64,000 nucleotides of DNA, from positions 1,426,001-1,490,000 of the forward strand of contig NZ_FOMT01000001.1 of the NCBI RefSeq assembly GCF_900112695.1. The letters are read 5' to 3'. Positions 32,428-41,854 of this stretch are shown piece by piece. How positions within the stretch are numbered: the first letter of the stretch is position 1; each line of letters starts with the position of its first letter. This stretch comes from Paenibacillus catalpae. Lineage in GTDB: Bacteria; Bacillota; Bacilli; Paenibacillales; Paenibacillaceae. A program made the translations under genes and the position numbers. The notes beneath the pieces are model-generated. The model saw only the letters and a list, made by a program, of their open reading frames with translations. It was not told where the DNA came from and made no database searches.

Positions 32428-32451
32428 AAAAGCCACGTGTCCGTGGCTTTT
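32428..32451 (-). terminator. intrinsic terminator of Rieske gene
   Basis: Perfect 10-bp stem AAAAGCCACG/CGTGGCTTTT with minus-strand T-run; it lies only 6 bp from the ROK promoter -35. Confidence 0.88.
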
Positions 32452-32472
32452 CTTCCTACATCAGCAAGATTG

Positions 32473-33459
32473 TTATTCTGTTCCGATTGTAACGCCCAGC
32501 TCCCTCAATCTGCGGCGGTAAGCGATACTGACGCGATCGCATTTGAGATGCAGCTCCGCCTGCAGATCCAGGGGCAGCAGCTCCGGCTTCTGCTCTTCTA
32601 CGATCCGTTTGTCCTGCTCCAATAAAGTGTTCTGGAAATCGATAAACACCTGATCCGGAACATCCGGCGCATAATTGCGAAGCTGCAGCATAAACGCGGT
32701 ACAGGTCGTTTCCGTCTCGGGAAGGACTATCAGGAAGAGATGAAATTCCTCATCCGAGCCCTCGCTACGTTTAACAAGCTTGACGCAGCATGGCGTATAA
32801 ATCTCATAAATATACCGGTTGTCTACGCCTACGCCGCGGCCGTCCGGATCTGGCTGGTACACCACGATTTCATCCGTAACTAGCGCGCCATCCACCTGGT
32901 GAACGTTATAGTCGTTAATTTCGGCAAAAGCACTGTCTCCAAGCAGCCCTTCATGCACGAACATCAGATGGGAGACATCCAGAAAATTTTCTATGACACG
33001 CGGCGCAGAAGCTTGAACCGGGTAAGGACCCATCCAGATCGGGAGCAGATCTTCATCGACCTTCCCTGCAAGCGGCGGGAATTCCTCCCTTGGCTCTCCA
33101 AGGCAAACCCAGACGAAGCCGTGCTGCTCATGGCAGTGATAGGTTTGAGTCCTCGCCTTTAACGGAATCGCCTGTGATTGAGGCAGTGAAGGTATGCGGA
33201 CACATCGCCCATCGCCGTCATAACACCAGCCGTGGTACGCGCAGACGATCTGATCATTCTCGACCCGCCCAAGCGAAAGAGGAACTCCGCGGTGGATACA
33301 AAGGTCCTTCATCGCCCGAACCCCTTGCTTCGTGCGGAACAGGACGACCTTCTCTCCCAGAATGATAACCTGCTTGGGCGTGTCCCTGACATCGGCGGCA
33401 AGAGCTGCCGGATGCCATTCATGCGGCAATACGGGATCTTTTCTAATCATGTCAGCCAC
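32473..33459 (-). CDS. Rieske-type aromatic ring-hydroxylating oxygenase
   Basis: Oxygenase component of 328 residues. The Rieske 2Fe-2S centre is complete: Cys54-x-His56 and Cys73-x2-His76. The mononuclear iron site follows in ENFLDVSHLMFVHEG with His164 and His169. These enzymes hydroxylate or demethylate aromatics or heterocycles using electrons from a separate reductase, which is not encoded here. It lies 18 nt after a BMP-family binding protein gene and is probably co-transcribed; BMP proteins bind purine nucleosides and similar compounds, so a purine-like or other heterocyclic substrate is a reasonable guess. Confidence 0.88.
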   Translation of the reverse strand: MADMIRKDPVLPHEWHPAALAADVRDTPKQVIILGEKVVLFRTKQGVRAMKDLCIHRGVPLSLGRVENDQIVCAYHGWCYDGDGRCVRIPSLPQSQAIPLKARTQTYHCHEQHGFVWVCLGEPREEFPPLAGKVDEDLLPIWMGPYPVQASAPRVIENFLDVSHLMFVHEGLLGDSAFAEINDYNVHQVDGALVTDEIVVYQPDPDGRGVGVDNRYIYEIYTPCCVKLVKRSEGSDEEFHLFLIVLPETETTCTAFMLQLRNYAPDVPDQVFIDFQNTLLEQDKRIVEEQKPELLPLDLQAELHLKCDRVSIAYRRRLRELGVTIGTE

Positions 33460-33477
33460 TTCCCCATTCTTGTTGGA

Positions 33478-34590
33478 TTATTGAGGAATTGTGCCTTCAA
33501 TTCCTTTGACGAACCAGTTCATGTTCAAGATGTCATCCACCGTCATTGCTTTGCCTTGAGGAACTTTCTCCGTTCCGGTCTGATCGGCGATTGGTCCGTT
33601 AAATACATCAAAGGTACCTTCCAAAATCTCTTTTTTCTTCGCTTCCACCAAATCCTTCACGTCTTGTGGAACGTTCTTGCCAAATGGCGCGATATCCGTA
33701 ATGCCATCCTTCATCGACCCAAAATAGCTCTCCGTCTTCCATGTACCGTCCATAATGGCTTTCACGGTCTGTACATAATAAGGACCCCAGTTCCACTTCG
33801 GATTGGAAATATAATAGTCCGGCGCATATTTGCTCATATCCGAGTCATTCCCGATTCCCCATACGCCGCGTTCGGCAGCTGCCTGAATGCTTGCTGGAGA
33901 ATCCTGATAAGCGGCCAGTACGTCTACGCCTTTATCTAACAGGCTTGTTGCAGCCTGACGTTCAGCCGTTGGATCAAACCATGTGTTGCTCCATACCACG
34001 TCGACCTTCGCTTCCGGATTCACGCTTTGTACACCGAGTGTAAATGCATTAATCGTGTAGATCACTTCCGGAATCGGATAAGCTCCGACGTAGCCGAGGT
34101 GATTGTTTTTCGTCATTTTTCCTGCTGCCATCCCGACCAGATAAGCACTTTGGTACTCCTTGCCGAGATAAGTGCCGAGATTATCGGAGGTCTTGTAGCC
34201 GCTCGCGTGAAGGAATTTCACATTCGGGTGCTTCTGGGCTACGGCAACCATTGCGTCCATATAGCCAAAGCTTGTGCCAAAAATAATATCATTCTTCTCG
34301 GCAAGCTCTTCGAATACTCGCTCCGCATCCGCGCCTTCTGGTACGTTCTCGACGGTTGTGGCTGTAATGCCAAGCTCCTCTTCCATCATCTTGCGGCCTT
34401 GATCATGCTCATAGGTCCAGCCGCCGTCGCCCGGAACACCAAGGTAGACAAAAGCAACGCGAGGCTTTGTTTGTTCTCCTCCCGCGTTTGCCCCCGATTC
34501 TGTTTTGTTCGTATTCGTATTTGATTCCTTCGAGCATGCAGCAGTGAAGACAAGCAGAGCTGCTGTAACAACCATAATTAGCTTCTTCAT
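33478..34590 (-). CDS. BMP-family ABC transporter substrate-binding lipoprotein
   Basis: Med/PnrA-like lipoprotein of 370 residues with signal KKLIMVVTAALLVFTAACS, lipobox TAAC, and the Bmp domain (RVAFVYLGVPGDGGWTYEHDQG in parts, FGTSFGYMD, GAYPIPEV, DSDMSKYAPDYYISN in part). Known members bind nucleosides or thiamine-related compounds on the outer face of the membrane. The start is the ATG at 34590 with GGAGGG 7 nt upstream. The ATPase and permease that would complete an importer are not adjacent. A good sigma-A promoter lies about 50 nt upstream. Confidence 0.92.
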   Translation of the reverse strand: MKKLIMVVTAALLVFTAACSKESNTNTNKTESGANAGGEQTKPRVAFVYLGVPGDGGWTYEHDQGRKMMEEELGITATTVENVPEGADAERVFEELAEKNDIIFGTSFGYMDAMVAVAQKHPNVKFLHASGYKTSDNLGTYLGKEYQSAYLVGMAAGKMTKNNHLGYVGAYPIPEVIYTINAFTLGVQSVNPEAKVDVVWSNTWFDPTAERQAATSLLDKGVDVLAAYQDSPASIQAAAERGVWGIGNDSDMSKYAPDYYISNPKWNWGPYYVQTVKAIMDGTWKTESYFGSMKDGITDIAPFGKNVPQDVKDLVEAKKKEILEGTFDVFNGPIADQTGTEKVPQGKAMTVDDILNMNWFVKGIEGTIPQ

Positions 34591-34641
34591 CCCCAGACCC
34601 TCCCCCAAATTGCGTAACGATATTTCGGAAAGCTTAGAGAA

Positions 34642-34670
34642 AATATAGGGCATTGTGATTTATGAGTCAA
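34642..34670 (-). promoter_or_regulatory. promoter of BMP-Rieske operon
   Basis: Minus-strand TTGACT (34665-34670), 17-bp spacer, TATATT (34642-34647). Upstream lie two small dyads: GTGCATGATGCAC (34722-34734) and ATGTTA-N7-TAACAT (34750-34768), possible activator sites. Confidence 0.65.
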
Positions 34671-34793
34671 TATTTCTGACATCAAGTATAGAAGAGGCGC
34701 TAAAAAGAATCGTATTCGTTGTGCATGATGCACATTCACGGGAATTATCATGTTATCATAAGTAACATCACTCCTAGAGAAAACATAAATAAA

Positions 34794-34814
34794 GCTGCCG
34801 CAATAAGCGGCAGC
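34794..34814 (-). terminator. intrinsic terminator of dinB-like gene
   Basis: Perfect 8-bp stem GCTGCCGC/GCGGCAGC followed on the minus strand by TTTATTTATG. Confidence 0.75.
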
Positions 34815-34834
34815 CTGGATTAATTCATCTATTT

Positions 34835-35296
34835 TTACTCGACCAGCTCGGCATAAATCTGATTCAAATGATGCTTCATATGCTCTACATAATCCGTTAT
34901 TAACCATTCTACCGATTGCTGCTCTCCACTTGGAAGAATAATCGCTCTAGATGCAGGCAGATCTGCAGGCAAGCTAGTGAGAACCCGGACCAGAGAATGA
35001 TTCAGGCTAACCCATAGACTTATCACTTCTTCCACAGTTACATCGGAGTAGCGTTGTGCCGCAACCCATTTATCCTGATCATAGGGAATGATGTGCATGG
35101 GTTCCGGAGCGTACTGAACTTGAATGAACCGCGTCAGATTATTAATTGCGGAATCACAGAGATGGCCAAGAATTTGAAGATTAGACCATTTGCCAACCGC
35201 ACGGGGATGAACCATACTTTCCTCGGGAAAAGCCTTCAATTTATTTGGTATAACCCTTATCCATTGTTCAAGCTGCGCAACCGGATGGTTAGTCAT
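34835..35296 (-). CDS. DinB-family protein
   Basis: Four-helix metal-binding protein of the DinB/YfiT superfamily, 153 residues. The three histidine ligands can be placed: ILGHLCDS (about residue 45) and YVEHMKHHLNQI near the C-terminus. Members are thiol-dependent transferases (for example with bacillithiol) or of unknown function. It is monocistronic with its own terminator. Confidence 0.87.
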   Translation of the reverse strand: MTNHPVAQLEQWIRVIPNKLKAFPEESMVHPRAVGKWSNLQILGHLCDSAINNLTRFIQVQYAPEPMHIIPYDQDKWVAAQRYSDVTVEEVISLWVSLNHSLVRVLTSLPADLPASRAIILPSGEQQSVEWLITDYVEHMKHHLNQIYAELVE

Positions 35297-35407
35297 TGCT
35301 CATCACTCCTTTTCGTTTAAGCATAACACTAATGAAGGCATTCCATTATGGAAAGAAATCTATGGCAGCCTTCAATCATTCTGATAATTGAAAAAGGAAC
35401 ATAACTA

Positions 35408-35436
35408 AGAAGCCCTCGTTGCGGAGGACTTCTACC
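35408..35436 (-). terminator. weak terminator after five-gene cluster
   Basis: Stem AGAAG-CCTC/GAGG-CTTCT with a poor T-run on the minus strand, 7 nt after the VWA gene. Confidence 0.5.
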
Positions 35437-35442
35437 TGATGC

Positions 35443-36666
35443 TTAACTTTTGACTTGTTTCAAACGGTCAGCCAGCTGCTGGAGGTCCATCCCCTTCAAA
35501 GCGCCTTCGATTAACTCCGGCAGCTTATCCGGCGAGCAGCCGAAGCATGGAATGCCGTATTGCGAGAGCTTTCGCGCTACATCTTCGTCATACGACGGAA
35601 CTCCGTCATCCGAAAGGGCCAGCAGGCAGATCGAGCGGACGCCGGATTCATGCATATCTCTTAATCTGCGAATCATTTCCGTACGGTTTCCACCCTCATA
35701 CAGATCCGATACGAGCAGGAAAATCGTCTTCTTCGGTTCTGCAACAAACTGCTCGCAATAAGCAATAGACTTGTTAATGTCGGTACCGCCTCCTAGTTGA
35801 ATGCCAAAGAGCAAATCCACCGGATCGTTCTCGCATGCCTCGCTTAAGTCCACTACTTCTGTATCAAAAGCCACAACATGAGTATCCAATGAAGGCATGC
35901 TCGCGAAGATGGAGCCTACTATCGAGGCGTATATAACCGAATTAGCCATCGAACCGCTCTGGTCGATATCCAGAATGACCGTCCATTCCTTGCTTTTTCG
36001 TACCCGGTCGAAGAAATAGACTCTTTCCGGAATAAGCAGCTTGCGCTCCGTGTCATAGTTTTTCAAATTGCTGCGAATCGTCTTATTCCAATCCATCCCT
36101 GACAAGGAAGGCAGCGGTGAATGCTTCCTTTTGTTCAGTGCGCCTGTAACAGCTCGGGTAAGATCGCTGGCCAGCCGCCGGACAATCTCATCCACTACTT
36201 CCCGAACCAGTGTACGAGCCGTCTCTTTGGTCCGTTCCGGAATTTGCCCGCGAAGCGACATCAGCGTTGCTACCATTCCGATATCCGGCTTCACCTGGGA
36301 GAGCAGCTCCGGTTCGAATAACAGCTTTGTTAATCCTTTGCGCTGAACGGCATCCGCTTGGATAACCGATACAATATCCGAAGGGAAAAATGAACGCACG
36401 TCTCCCAGCCATTTCGCCAGCTTCGGAGAGGAAGCACCAAGTCCGGCAGATCTTGGACCCGCGCCAGCTCCCGGCGCTCCTGCTCCCCCTCCTATGCCTG
36501 ATGTACCGTCATAGATCGCGGCCAACGCTTCGTCCATCAGCAAGTTCTCCTGATCAAGCATTCCTGTTTTTCCAGGTGATCCGCTTGCGGCTTGCAGCTT
36601 TTCTTCCGCAGCAGCTCCCAGGATCAGGCGCCACCTCTTTACCAGTTCCGGATCCATCGTTGTCAT
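35443..36666 (-). CDS. VWA-domain protein (YehP-like), last gene of MoxR-VWA cluster
   Basis: Protein of 407 residues with a C-terminal von Willebrand A domain. The metal-ion adhesion motif DxSxS is present in DIDQSGSMANS (about 237-247), with the later Thr (LGGGTDINKS) and Asp (LLVSDLYEGG). The N-terminal half is helical with a Gly/Pro/Ala-rich stretch (about 55-80). It resembles E. coli YehP and CoxE-like VWA partners of MoxR ATPases. It starts 3 nt after the DUF5682 gene. It is expected to be cytosolic and to act as adaptor for the AAA+ ATPase. Confidence 0.88.
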   Translation of the reverse strand: MTTMDPELVKRWRLILGAAAEEKLQAASGSPGKTGMLDQENLLMDEALAAIYDGTSGIGGGAGAPGAGAGPRSAGLGASSPKLAKWLGDVRSFFPSDIVSVIQADAVQRKGLTKLLFEPELLSQVKPDIGMVATLMSLRGQIPERTKETARTLVREVVDEIVRRLASDLTRAVTGALNKRKHSPLPSLSGMDWNKTIRSNLKNYDTERKLLIPERVYFFDRVRKSKEWTVILDIDQSGSMANSVIYASIVGSIFASMPSLDTHVVAFDTEVVDLSEACENDPVDLLFGIQLGGGTDINKSIAYCEQFVAEPKKTIFLLVSDLYEGGNRTEMIRRLRDMHESGVRSICLLALSDDGVPSYDEDVARKLSQYGIPCFGCSPDKLPELIEGALKGMDLQQLADRLKQVKS

Positions 36667-36669
36667 AAG

Positions 36670-39003
36670 CTATATATCTCCAAAATCAAAGTCATTAAGT
36701 TCATCCAGCATCTCCTTCTCTTCCTCATTGAGCGAACGCTGCAGCTCCTCGCCAGTTGCATCCGCTCCAGTCCCCCACAGATCTCCCAATAGTTCGGCGA
36801 TTGACGCTTTCTCCCGGGGCTCGAAATTCGCGAATGATCTGCGCAGGAAAACAAGCGATCGCTTGAATTGCTCAAGCTCCAATGTTTGAATATAAGAATC
36901 CAGATGCCGCCACAAATAATTCCTGGATAAAAGCGCATATCGATTGCGCAAGGATAGTCCTTCAAACCATCCTGCTCCTAAGTCGGCCGGTATTCCGGGT
37001 GACAGCCGCCGCGCGACCTCCCGCGCGCAGTCCTCTTCACCAGCCTCGTTGCGTTCCAGCACAATCGAGAAGGCATAACCGGACAGCTTGGCATTCCGGT
37101 CGTCACGGGCAGCAAGCTCCTTCAGCTTGGTTACCCAGAGCTGCTCATCTACTTCGTTGTAATGCTCTTGCGCAACGGCATTCATAGCATGGATGGCGGT
37201 AACGATCTCGGCAGCCGCATCATCATTGCAGCCTGAAGCATCAACCAGCATCAGACAGCCGCGAAGGAAAAGCTGCTTCATAATGGGCAGCAAAGCCTCT
37301 GTATCCATCCGGCGAACAGAGCCGTACTGCAGCAAAACGGATAATTCACGGACGGTATCCGCAATCTGTGCCATACTCCCGGTATCAACAGCCAGACGCT
37401 GGAGGGCGGTGACAGCTTGGCCGGCCACTTGAGGAAGTCCGCAGTTGCCCGCACGGCGAATCATTTTCGCAGCCTCCGATATATCCGTACAAGCAAGCAG
37501 CTCTTCATGAATGACATAAGCAGCGGCAAGCTCGATCGTCTCCCCTTTGAGCGTTGATTCCACAATCTCGATCTCCGCTTCCGGCGACCACTGGAGTACC
37601 CAATGCTCCGCCCAGGTTGCATCTGCCTGACGCGCATGCTGCTTGCGGGCGAACCGGACGCCAAGTGCGGAAAGCCGATGAAGCAAGACGGATCTGTTCA
37701 GGTCGAGGAATGCGGCTTCCTCCGATTTGACACGCCGGTTCTCCCTTAGATCCAGTTCCAGGTCAGCTGCAACAAGCGTTTTATATTTCTCAAGCTTCAG
37801 CCTCTTGAGCTCCCTGTTCAGATCATCCTGCACGGGTGTCTGGCTGACGCCTTCAGGCAAATGGCCGATAGCCGTACCGATATCCGTCTTCGCAAGAGCC
37901 TCCGCTACAACCGCGTACTCCCCATGCCCAAACAGAATGGTAGCCGAATCTCGCAGATCCTTCCAGGTTGGCCGCAAGCCATCATGCATGGAAGCTAAGG
38001 CTTCAGCAAGCCTTACTGCTTCAATTACAGATGCGGTGGAACGCCAGGTTCCCTGCTCGCGCATCCGTGCCGCAACCGTGGATAAATATAAGGATGCAAG
38101 CCGTTCAGGCTCTCCATGCCTCATGCACTGCCAGAGCAGTTCGAAATAAGCAGGAGCCTCATTCCCCGCCCCATAACCGGAATGGGAGGACAGCTTGTAA
38201 TACGAATACGGCATTAACGTCATTCTTGTCCGTACCCGCGGCAATAGCGCCAGTTCTTTATCCGACATAACAGGCAGCTCGCCCGATAAAGCAGAAGTAT
38301 GATGCGCACCTGTAATAACCACGATGTTCTCGGGCAAATGCCCCGCAGCGATAGTGTCACGGATCTTGCGTCGCATATAGGCTTCGCGAATTTCATTGTA
38401 AGCCGACTGATGCGGAGCTAACCGAAGTTCCTCATCCTCGGTCAGTGCCCGCATTTCCGAGGAATATCGGGCAATCGCACCGCGATAAGTTCCCGGCTCC
38501 AAGGAGTGCTCGAAATATCGTTCCCAGTACGCCTCGTAATCCGGCTCTCCGGAAAGCTCCGCAATACGGGAGTACAAATCAGGCAGTTTCTCTTCGGAAT
38601 TATCAGAAGCTGATGCTATTCTTCTCGGCTCAATCAGGGCAAGCGTGATCTCCGTTGGCAGATCAATCAGATCGACATGCCTGTCGTTTTGGCCCGCCCA
38701 TCGAAGCGCCTGATATTCCGGAGAATAATCGGCGAACGGATACAAAACGGTTCTAACCGGCAGCTGCTCCGTATAAGCAAGCAGCGCGACCGGTGGTATA
38801 ATGCCAGGCGATACGAGCTGATTCGCAAGCTCCACGGCATCACTTGGACCTTCAATCAACACGGCAGTAGGCTTAATTTCATCCAATAGTGCGAGCAAAT
38901 GATAGGCGCCGGCCGGCGACAAATGCCTAATGCCAAAAAAATGCGGTTCCCGTGCCCCGTTCACCCATTGATCTCCGCGCATGCGCCGTACAGACTTCGC
39001 CAT
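36670..39003 (-). CDS. DUF5682-family protein (YehM-like)
   Basis: Large soluble protein of 777 residues. The N-terminal domain has HFFGIRHLSPAGAYHLL and LIEGPSD followed by VVITGAHHTSAL, resembling the TraB/ChaN-like fold with conserved His/Glu pairs, as in DUF5682/YehM proteins. The rest is helical with no transmembrane segments. The function is unknown; it always occurs with MoxR and VWA partners in such clusters. The start is the ATG at 39003 after GGGGGG; an in-frame start at 39048 would extend the overlap with moxR, which is 43 nt with the chosen start. Confidence 0.85.
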   Translation of the reverse strand: MAKSVRRMRGDQWVNGAREPHFFGIRHLSPAGAYHLLALLDEIKPTAVLIEGPSDAVELANQLVSPGIIPPVALLAYTEQLPVRTVLYPFADYSPEYQALRWAGQNDRHVDLIDLPTEITLALIEPRRIASASDNSEEKLPDLYSRIAELSGEPDYEAYWERYFEHSLEPGTYRGAIARYSSEMRALTEDEELRLAPHQSAYNEIREAYMRRKIRDTIAAGHLPENIVVITGAHHTSALSGELPVMSDKELALLPRVRTRMTLMPYSYYKLSSHSGYGAGNEAPAYFELLWQCMRHGEPERLASLYLSTVAARMREQGTWRSTASVIEAVRLAEALASMHDGLRPTWKDLRDSATILFGHGEYAVVAEALAKTDIGTAIGHLPEGVSQTPVQDDLNRELKRLKLEKYKTLVAADLELDLRENRRVKSEEAAFLDLNRSVLLHRLSALGVRFARKQHARQADATWAEHWVLQWSPEAEIEIVESTLKGETIELAAAYVIHEELLACTDISEAAKMIRRAGNCGLPQVAGQAVTALQRLAVDTGSMAQIADTVRELSVLLQYGSVRRMDTEALLPIMKQLFLRGCLMLVDASGCNDDAAAEIVTAIHAMNAVAQEHYNEVDEQLWVTKLKELAARDDRNAKLSGYAFSIVLERNEAGEEDCAREVARRLSPGIPADLGAGWFEGLSLRNRYALLSRNYLWRHLDSYIQTLELEQFKRSLVFLRRSFANFEPREKASIAELLGDLWGTGADATGEELQRSLNEEEKEMLDELNDFDFGDI

Positions 39004-40052
39004 GAGGCCCCCCGTTTTTTCATTACGTTCTCCAAATATTCCTTCCATGCCGCCCGGTCTTTTTCCTCATCCTTGACGATTGCTCCCTGCAAGCCAGCCG
39101 CGACATCCTCATCGCTGACCCTTCCGTCGCCGAAGCTTCCAGCCAGTGCCATACTTCCGGTTAACAGCGAGATAGCTTCAGCCGTAGAGATTACGCCGGT
39201 AGGCGCCTTCACTTTTTCCTTGCCGTCCAGCGTCAGCCCGCTTCTGAGCTCCCGGAAGATCGTTACAACCTTCCTCACGGTTTCTTCATCCGGTAGAGTT
39301 GCCCGCAGCTGATAGCTGGAGGATATCTCTTCCACGCGCCGGCGGACAATGTCAATCTCCGTATCGATGCTGGACGGTGCCGGGAGAACAATGATATTGA
39401 ACCGGCGCTTCAGCGCTGCGGACATCTCGTTAACGCCGCGGTCACGCGTATTCGCCGTTGCGATGATGGAGAATCCGCGCTCAGCCGCCGCCTCCCGGTT
39501 CAACTCAGGGATCGCAATCGTCTTCTCCGACAAAATGGAGATAAGAGCATCCTGTACCTCCGAAGCACAGCGGGAAATCTCCTCGAAACGTGCAATGCCG
39601 CCGCTTTCCATTGCCCGGAAGATCGGACTTCGAATAAGTGCCTGCTCCGTTGGCCCTTGAGCAAGAAGCATTGCATAGTTCCAGGAATAACGAACATGCT
39701 CTTCACTAGTGCCTGCGGTTCCTTGAATGACTTTGGAGGAATCGCCATGTATGGCAGCGGTCAAATTTTCCGACAGCCAGGATTTGGCCGTGCCCGGTTC
39801 ACCAATCAGAAGCAAAGCCCGATCTGTCAGCAAGGTTGCAATCGCCATTTCAACAAGCCTTCTGTTACCGATATATTTGGGGGTAATAACCGTATTTCCG
39901 GCCTGCCCTCCCGTTATGAAGGTCAGAATCGCCTTAGGCGATAATTGCCAGCCTGCAGGTCTTTGATCCTTATCAGCTTCCTTCAACGCCTCGAGCTCGC
40001 TCGCATATAGCTTCTCGGCTGGCATTCTCAAGACATCTTGTTTTTTATCCAT
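38961..40052 (-). CDS. MoxR-family AAA+ ATPase (YehL-like)
   Basis: AAA+ ATPase of 363 residues: Walker A GEPGTAKS (84-91), a Walker B-like stretch in GIARFEEISRC, sensor 1 in IATANTRDRG, and the arginine-rich ALKRRFN. MoxR proteins assist assembly or metal insertion of partner complexes together with VWA proteins. It overlaps the HEAT-like gene upstream by 25 nt and the DUF5682 gene downstream by 43 nt, which implies coupled translation and fixed stoichiometry. E. coli YehL is the nearest described relative by context. Confidence 0.92.
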   Translation of the reverse strand: MDKKQDVLRMPAEKLYASELEALKEADKDQRPAGWQLSPKAILTFITGGQAGNTVITPKYIGNRRLVEMAIATLLTDRALLLIGEPGTAKSWLSENLTAAIHGDSSKVIQGTAGTSEEHVRYSWNYAMLLAQGPTEQALIRSPIFRAMESGGIARFEEISRCASEVQDALISILSEKTIAIPELNREAAAERGFSIIATANTRDRGVNEMSAALKRRFNIIVLPAPSSIDTEIDIVRRRVEEISSSYQLRATLPDEETVRKVVTIFRELRSGLTLDGKEKVKAPTGVISTAEAISLLTGSMALAGSFGDGRVSDEDVAAGLQGAIVKDEEKDRAAWKEYLENVMKKRGASWRSLYGACAEING

Positions 40053-41842
40053 TTCAAAATGCTCCTTCCGCTCTCTTCGTTCAACTCATCCGGCTTCTCT
40101 TCCAATGCATCAATAATGGCAAGAATCTGATTGCGAACGGATTCGTAAGTCACTTTTTCCGCAAAGGCACGGAGACGTTCTGTATAGGCTTTTGGCATAA
40201 AAGCAAGCAAATGGGTATGCTGCCAGCTCAAATAATACATGCTGCGAACGGAGCTTTTCTCCAGAAGCTCCATGTACAATTCTGGAGCATTCTTGTAACG
40301 GATCCGGAACAAAGTCAGCAGAATCTCAAGCGCATTCCAGTCGTTCAACCGGGCTGCTTGTAATTTGGCGGATAAATAACCGGTAATTTCGCGTTTGGCT
40401 CGCTGCGCAAAAAGACATACCAGCTCTGTCTGTTCCAATCGGATAAACTGCCCAATCCATCTTGTATCCCATAGCTCTTCCGGAACGGCACCATAGCCGT
40501 CATGCTCTCCATCCGCGCGGGATTGTTCTGCTGCCAGTTCCAGGACAGCGGACAGCAGCTGCTTCGCCGCTCTGGATTTTCCGTTGCCGAGAACATCCGA
40601 GAACCGGATATACACTTCCTCAGGCGACATGAGCTTGGATGCCGCGCGGAATCCGTATCGAATGAATGTTCCCTTGTTGTTGTCACTCAGCTCAACCGCG
40701 AATTGATCTGCCTCCGGCAAATCCAGCTCAAGCAGCAGCGCAGCTGCGGATTCCTGAACGTTCTCCGTTTCTTGCACGAGGAAGGATTTGGTCGTTAAGA
40801 GCTTTCTTAAGAAAGAGCAGGCTTCTTCTGCCATTTGTCTGCCCGATCCCTCCAGACAGCGAATAACTGTCGCGATCTGTTCAACGGATTCCGTTCTCGC
40901 CTTTCCTTCCTGAACGGAATAACGCTCCAATGCTTCGCTGCCAAACTGGATCAGACGGCTAAATAACGCCGAAGATGCACCCTTCTGAACCGGCTCAACC
41001 GCAATCTCGCGGTCCTTCGATGTAGCCGCTTCATACAGCCTCTGCATTGCAGCGCTTGTTCCAAGTTTGGCGAGGGAGAAGAAAGCGGCTAAACGGACCT
41101 CCTTGCGTTTTTCCAAACTAAGCTCCTGCAATAAGGATTCCTGCTCGGGATATTCGCCCAAAATGGTGATTGCTGCGATCTTAACCTCCGGAGACCCGCT
41201 GTTGGCAGCTTTCTTAACGAATTCAATAATTGAGCTGCCGAGCTGTTGATGAAGGAGAAGCAGCCTCCGTCCGTCTCCCTTGCCGCCTTGCAGATTAAGC
41301 TGCTTCTGTAAGACGGGTACCGCATCCCTTCCAAAAGCGGGAATCAGCTTGGTCTGAACAAAGTCCGGGATCTCCGAGTAGCTGTCATCAAGCGCCGAGC
41401 AGACAGCAGGAAGAGCACGCAGGTCCAGAAAGCTTCCGTCTTCAAACGAGGCTCGAATCTGCTCCAGGCGACCTTGGCCTTTGGTCGTTAACGCTTCAAT
41501 AAACGGATGCAGCTTTCGGTATGTACTTTCCGTCCGGAGTTCAACTCCACTGCCTTGAATGGGAATGGACTCCCCGGCTGTCTCTGTTTTGCCCTGGGTA
41601 TAGAGAATGGCGCCAAGAAGAGTGGAAAGCTCCAGCAGCTTCACGGCGCTCTCCTCGCGATCTGCATGGAGCAGTTCTTCAACGGCTCCAGACAGACGCT
41701 TGAACACTGGTGAAGATTCGCCTAACTTCTGGATAGAAGGCAGCAGCTTCGTCATCCGCAGATCGCCTGCAGCCATCGCGCTCCCTGCAATAAACAGGCG
41801 CCGCGTTTCCTCCTGCAGATTAAATAAGATATCTACGCTCAT
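40028..41842 (-). CDS. HEAT-repeat-like helical protein of the MoxR cluster
   Basis: Protein of 604 residues, almost entirely helical. The middle part (about 195-270) has HEAT/PBS-like units such as SPEVKIAAITILGEY and RKEVRLAAFFSLAKLGT; the remainder is more divergent. There is no signal or membrane segment. It probably acts as a scaffold or substrate adaptor for the ATPase. It lies 12 nt downstream of the SWIM gene and overlaps moxR by 25 nt. Confidence 0.8.
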   Translation of the reverse strand: MSVDILFNLQEETRRLFIAGSAMAAGDLRMTKLLPSIQKLGESSPVFKRLSGAVEELLHADREESAVKLLELSTLLGAILYTQGKTETAGESIPIQGSGVELRTESTYRKLHPFIEALTTKGQGRLEQIRASFEDGSFLDLRALPAVCSALDDSYSEIPDFVQTKLIPAFGRDAVPVLQKQLNLQGGKGDGRRLLLLHQQLGSSIIEFVKKAANSGSPEVKIAAITILGEYPEQESLLQELSLEKRKEVRLAAFFSLAKLGTSAAMQRLYEAATSKDREIAVEPVQKGASSALFSRLIQFGSEALERYSVQEGKARTESVEQIATVIRCLEGSGRQMAEEACSFLRKLLTTKSFLVQETENVQESAAALLLELDLPEADQFAVELSDNNKGTFIRYGFRAASKLMSPEEVYIRFSDVLGNGKSRAAKQLLSAVLELAAEQSRADGEHDGYGAVPEELWDTRWIGQFIRLEQTELVCLFAQRAKREITGYLSAKLQAARLNDWNALEILLTLFRIRYKNAPELYMELLEKSSVRSMYYLSWQHTHLLAFMPKAYTERLRAFAEKVTYESVRNQILAIIDALEEKPDELNEESGRSILKWIKNKMS

Positions 41843-41854
41843 ATCGCTTCTCCT

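Noticed and set aside
34591..34834. Purine riboswitch upstream of the BMP gene
   Set aside because: The leader between the promoter and the gene is only about 45 nt and lacks the purine aptamer core; only small dyads are present upstream of the promoter.
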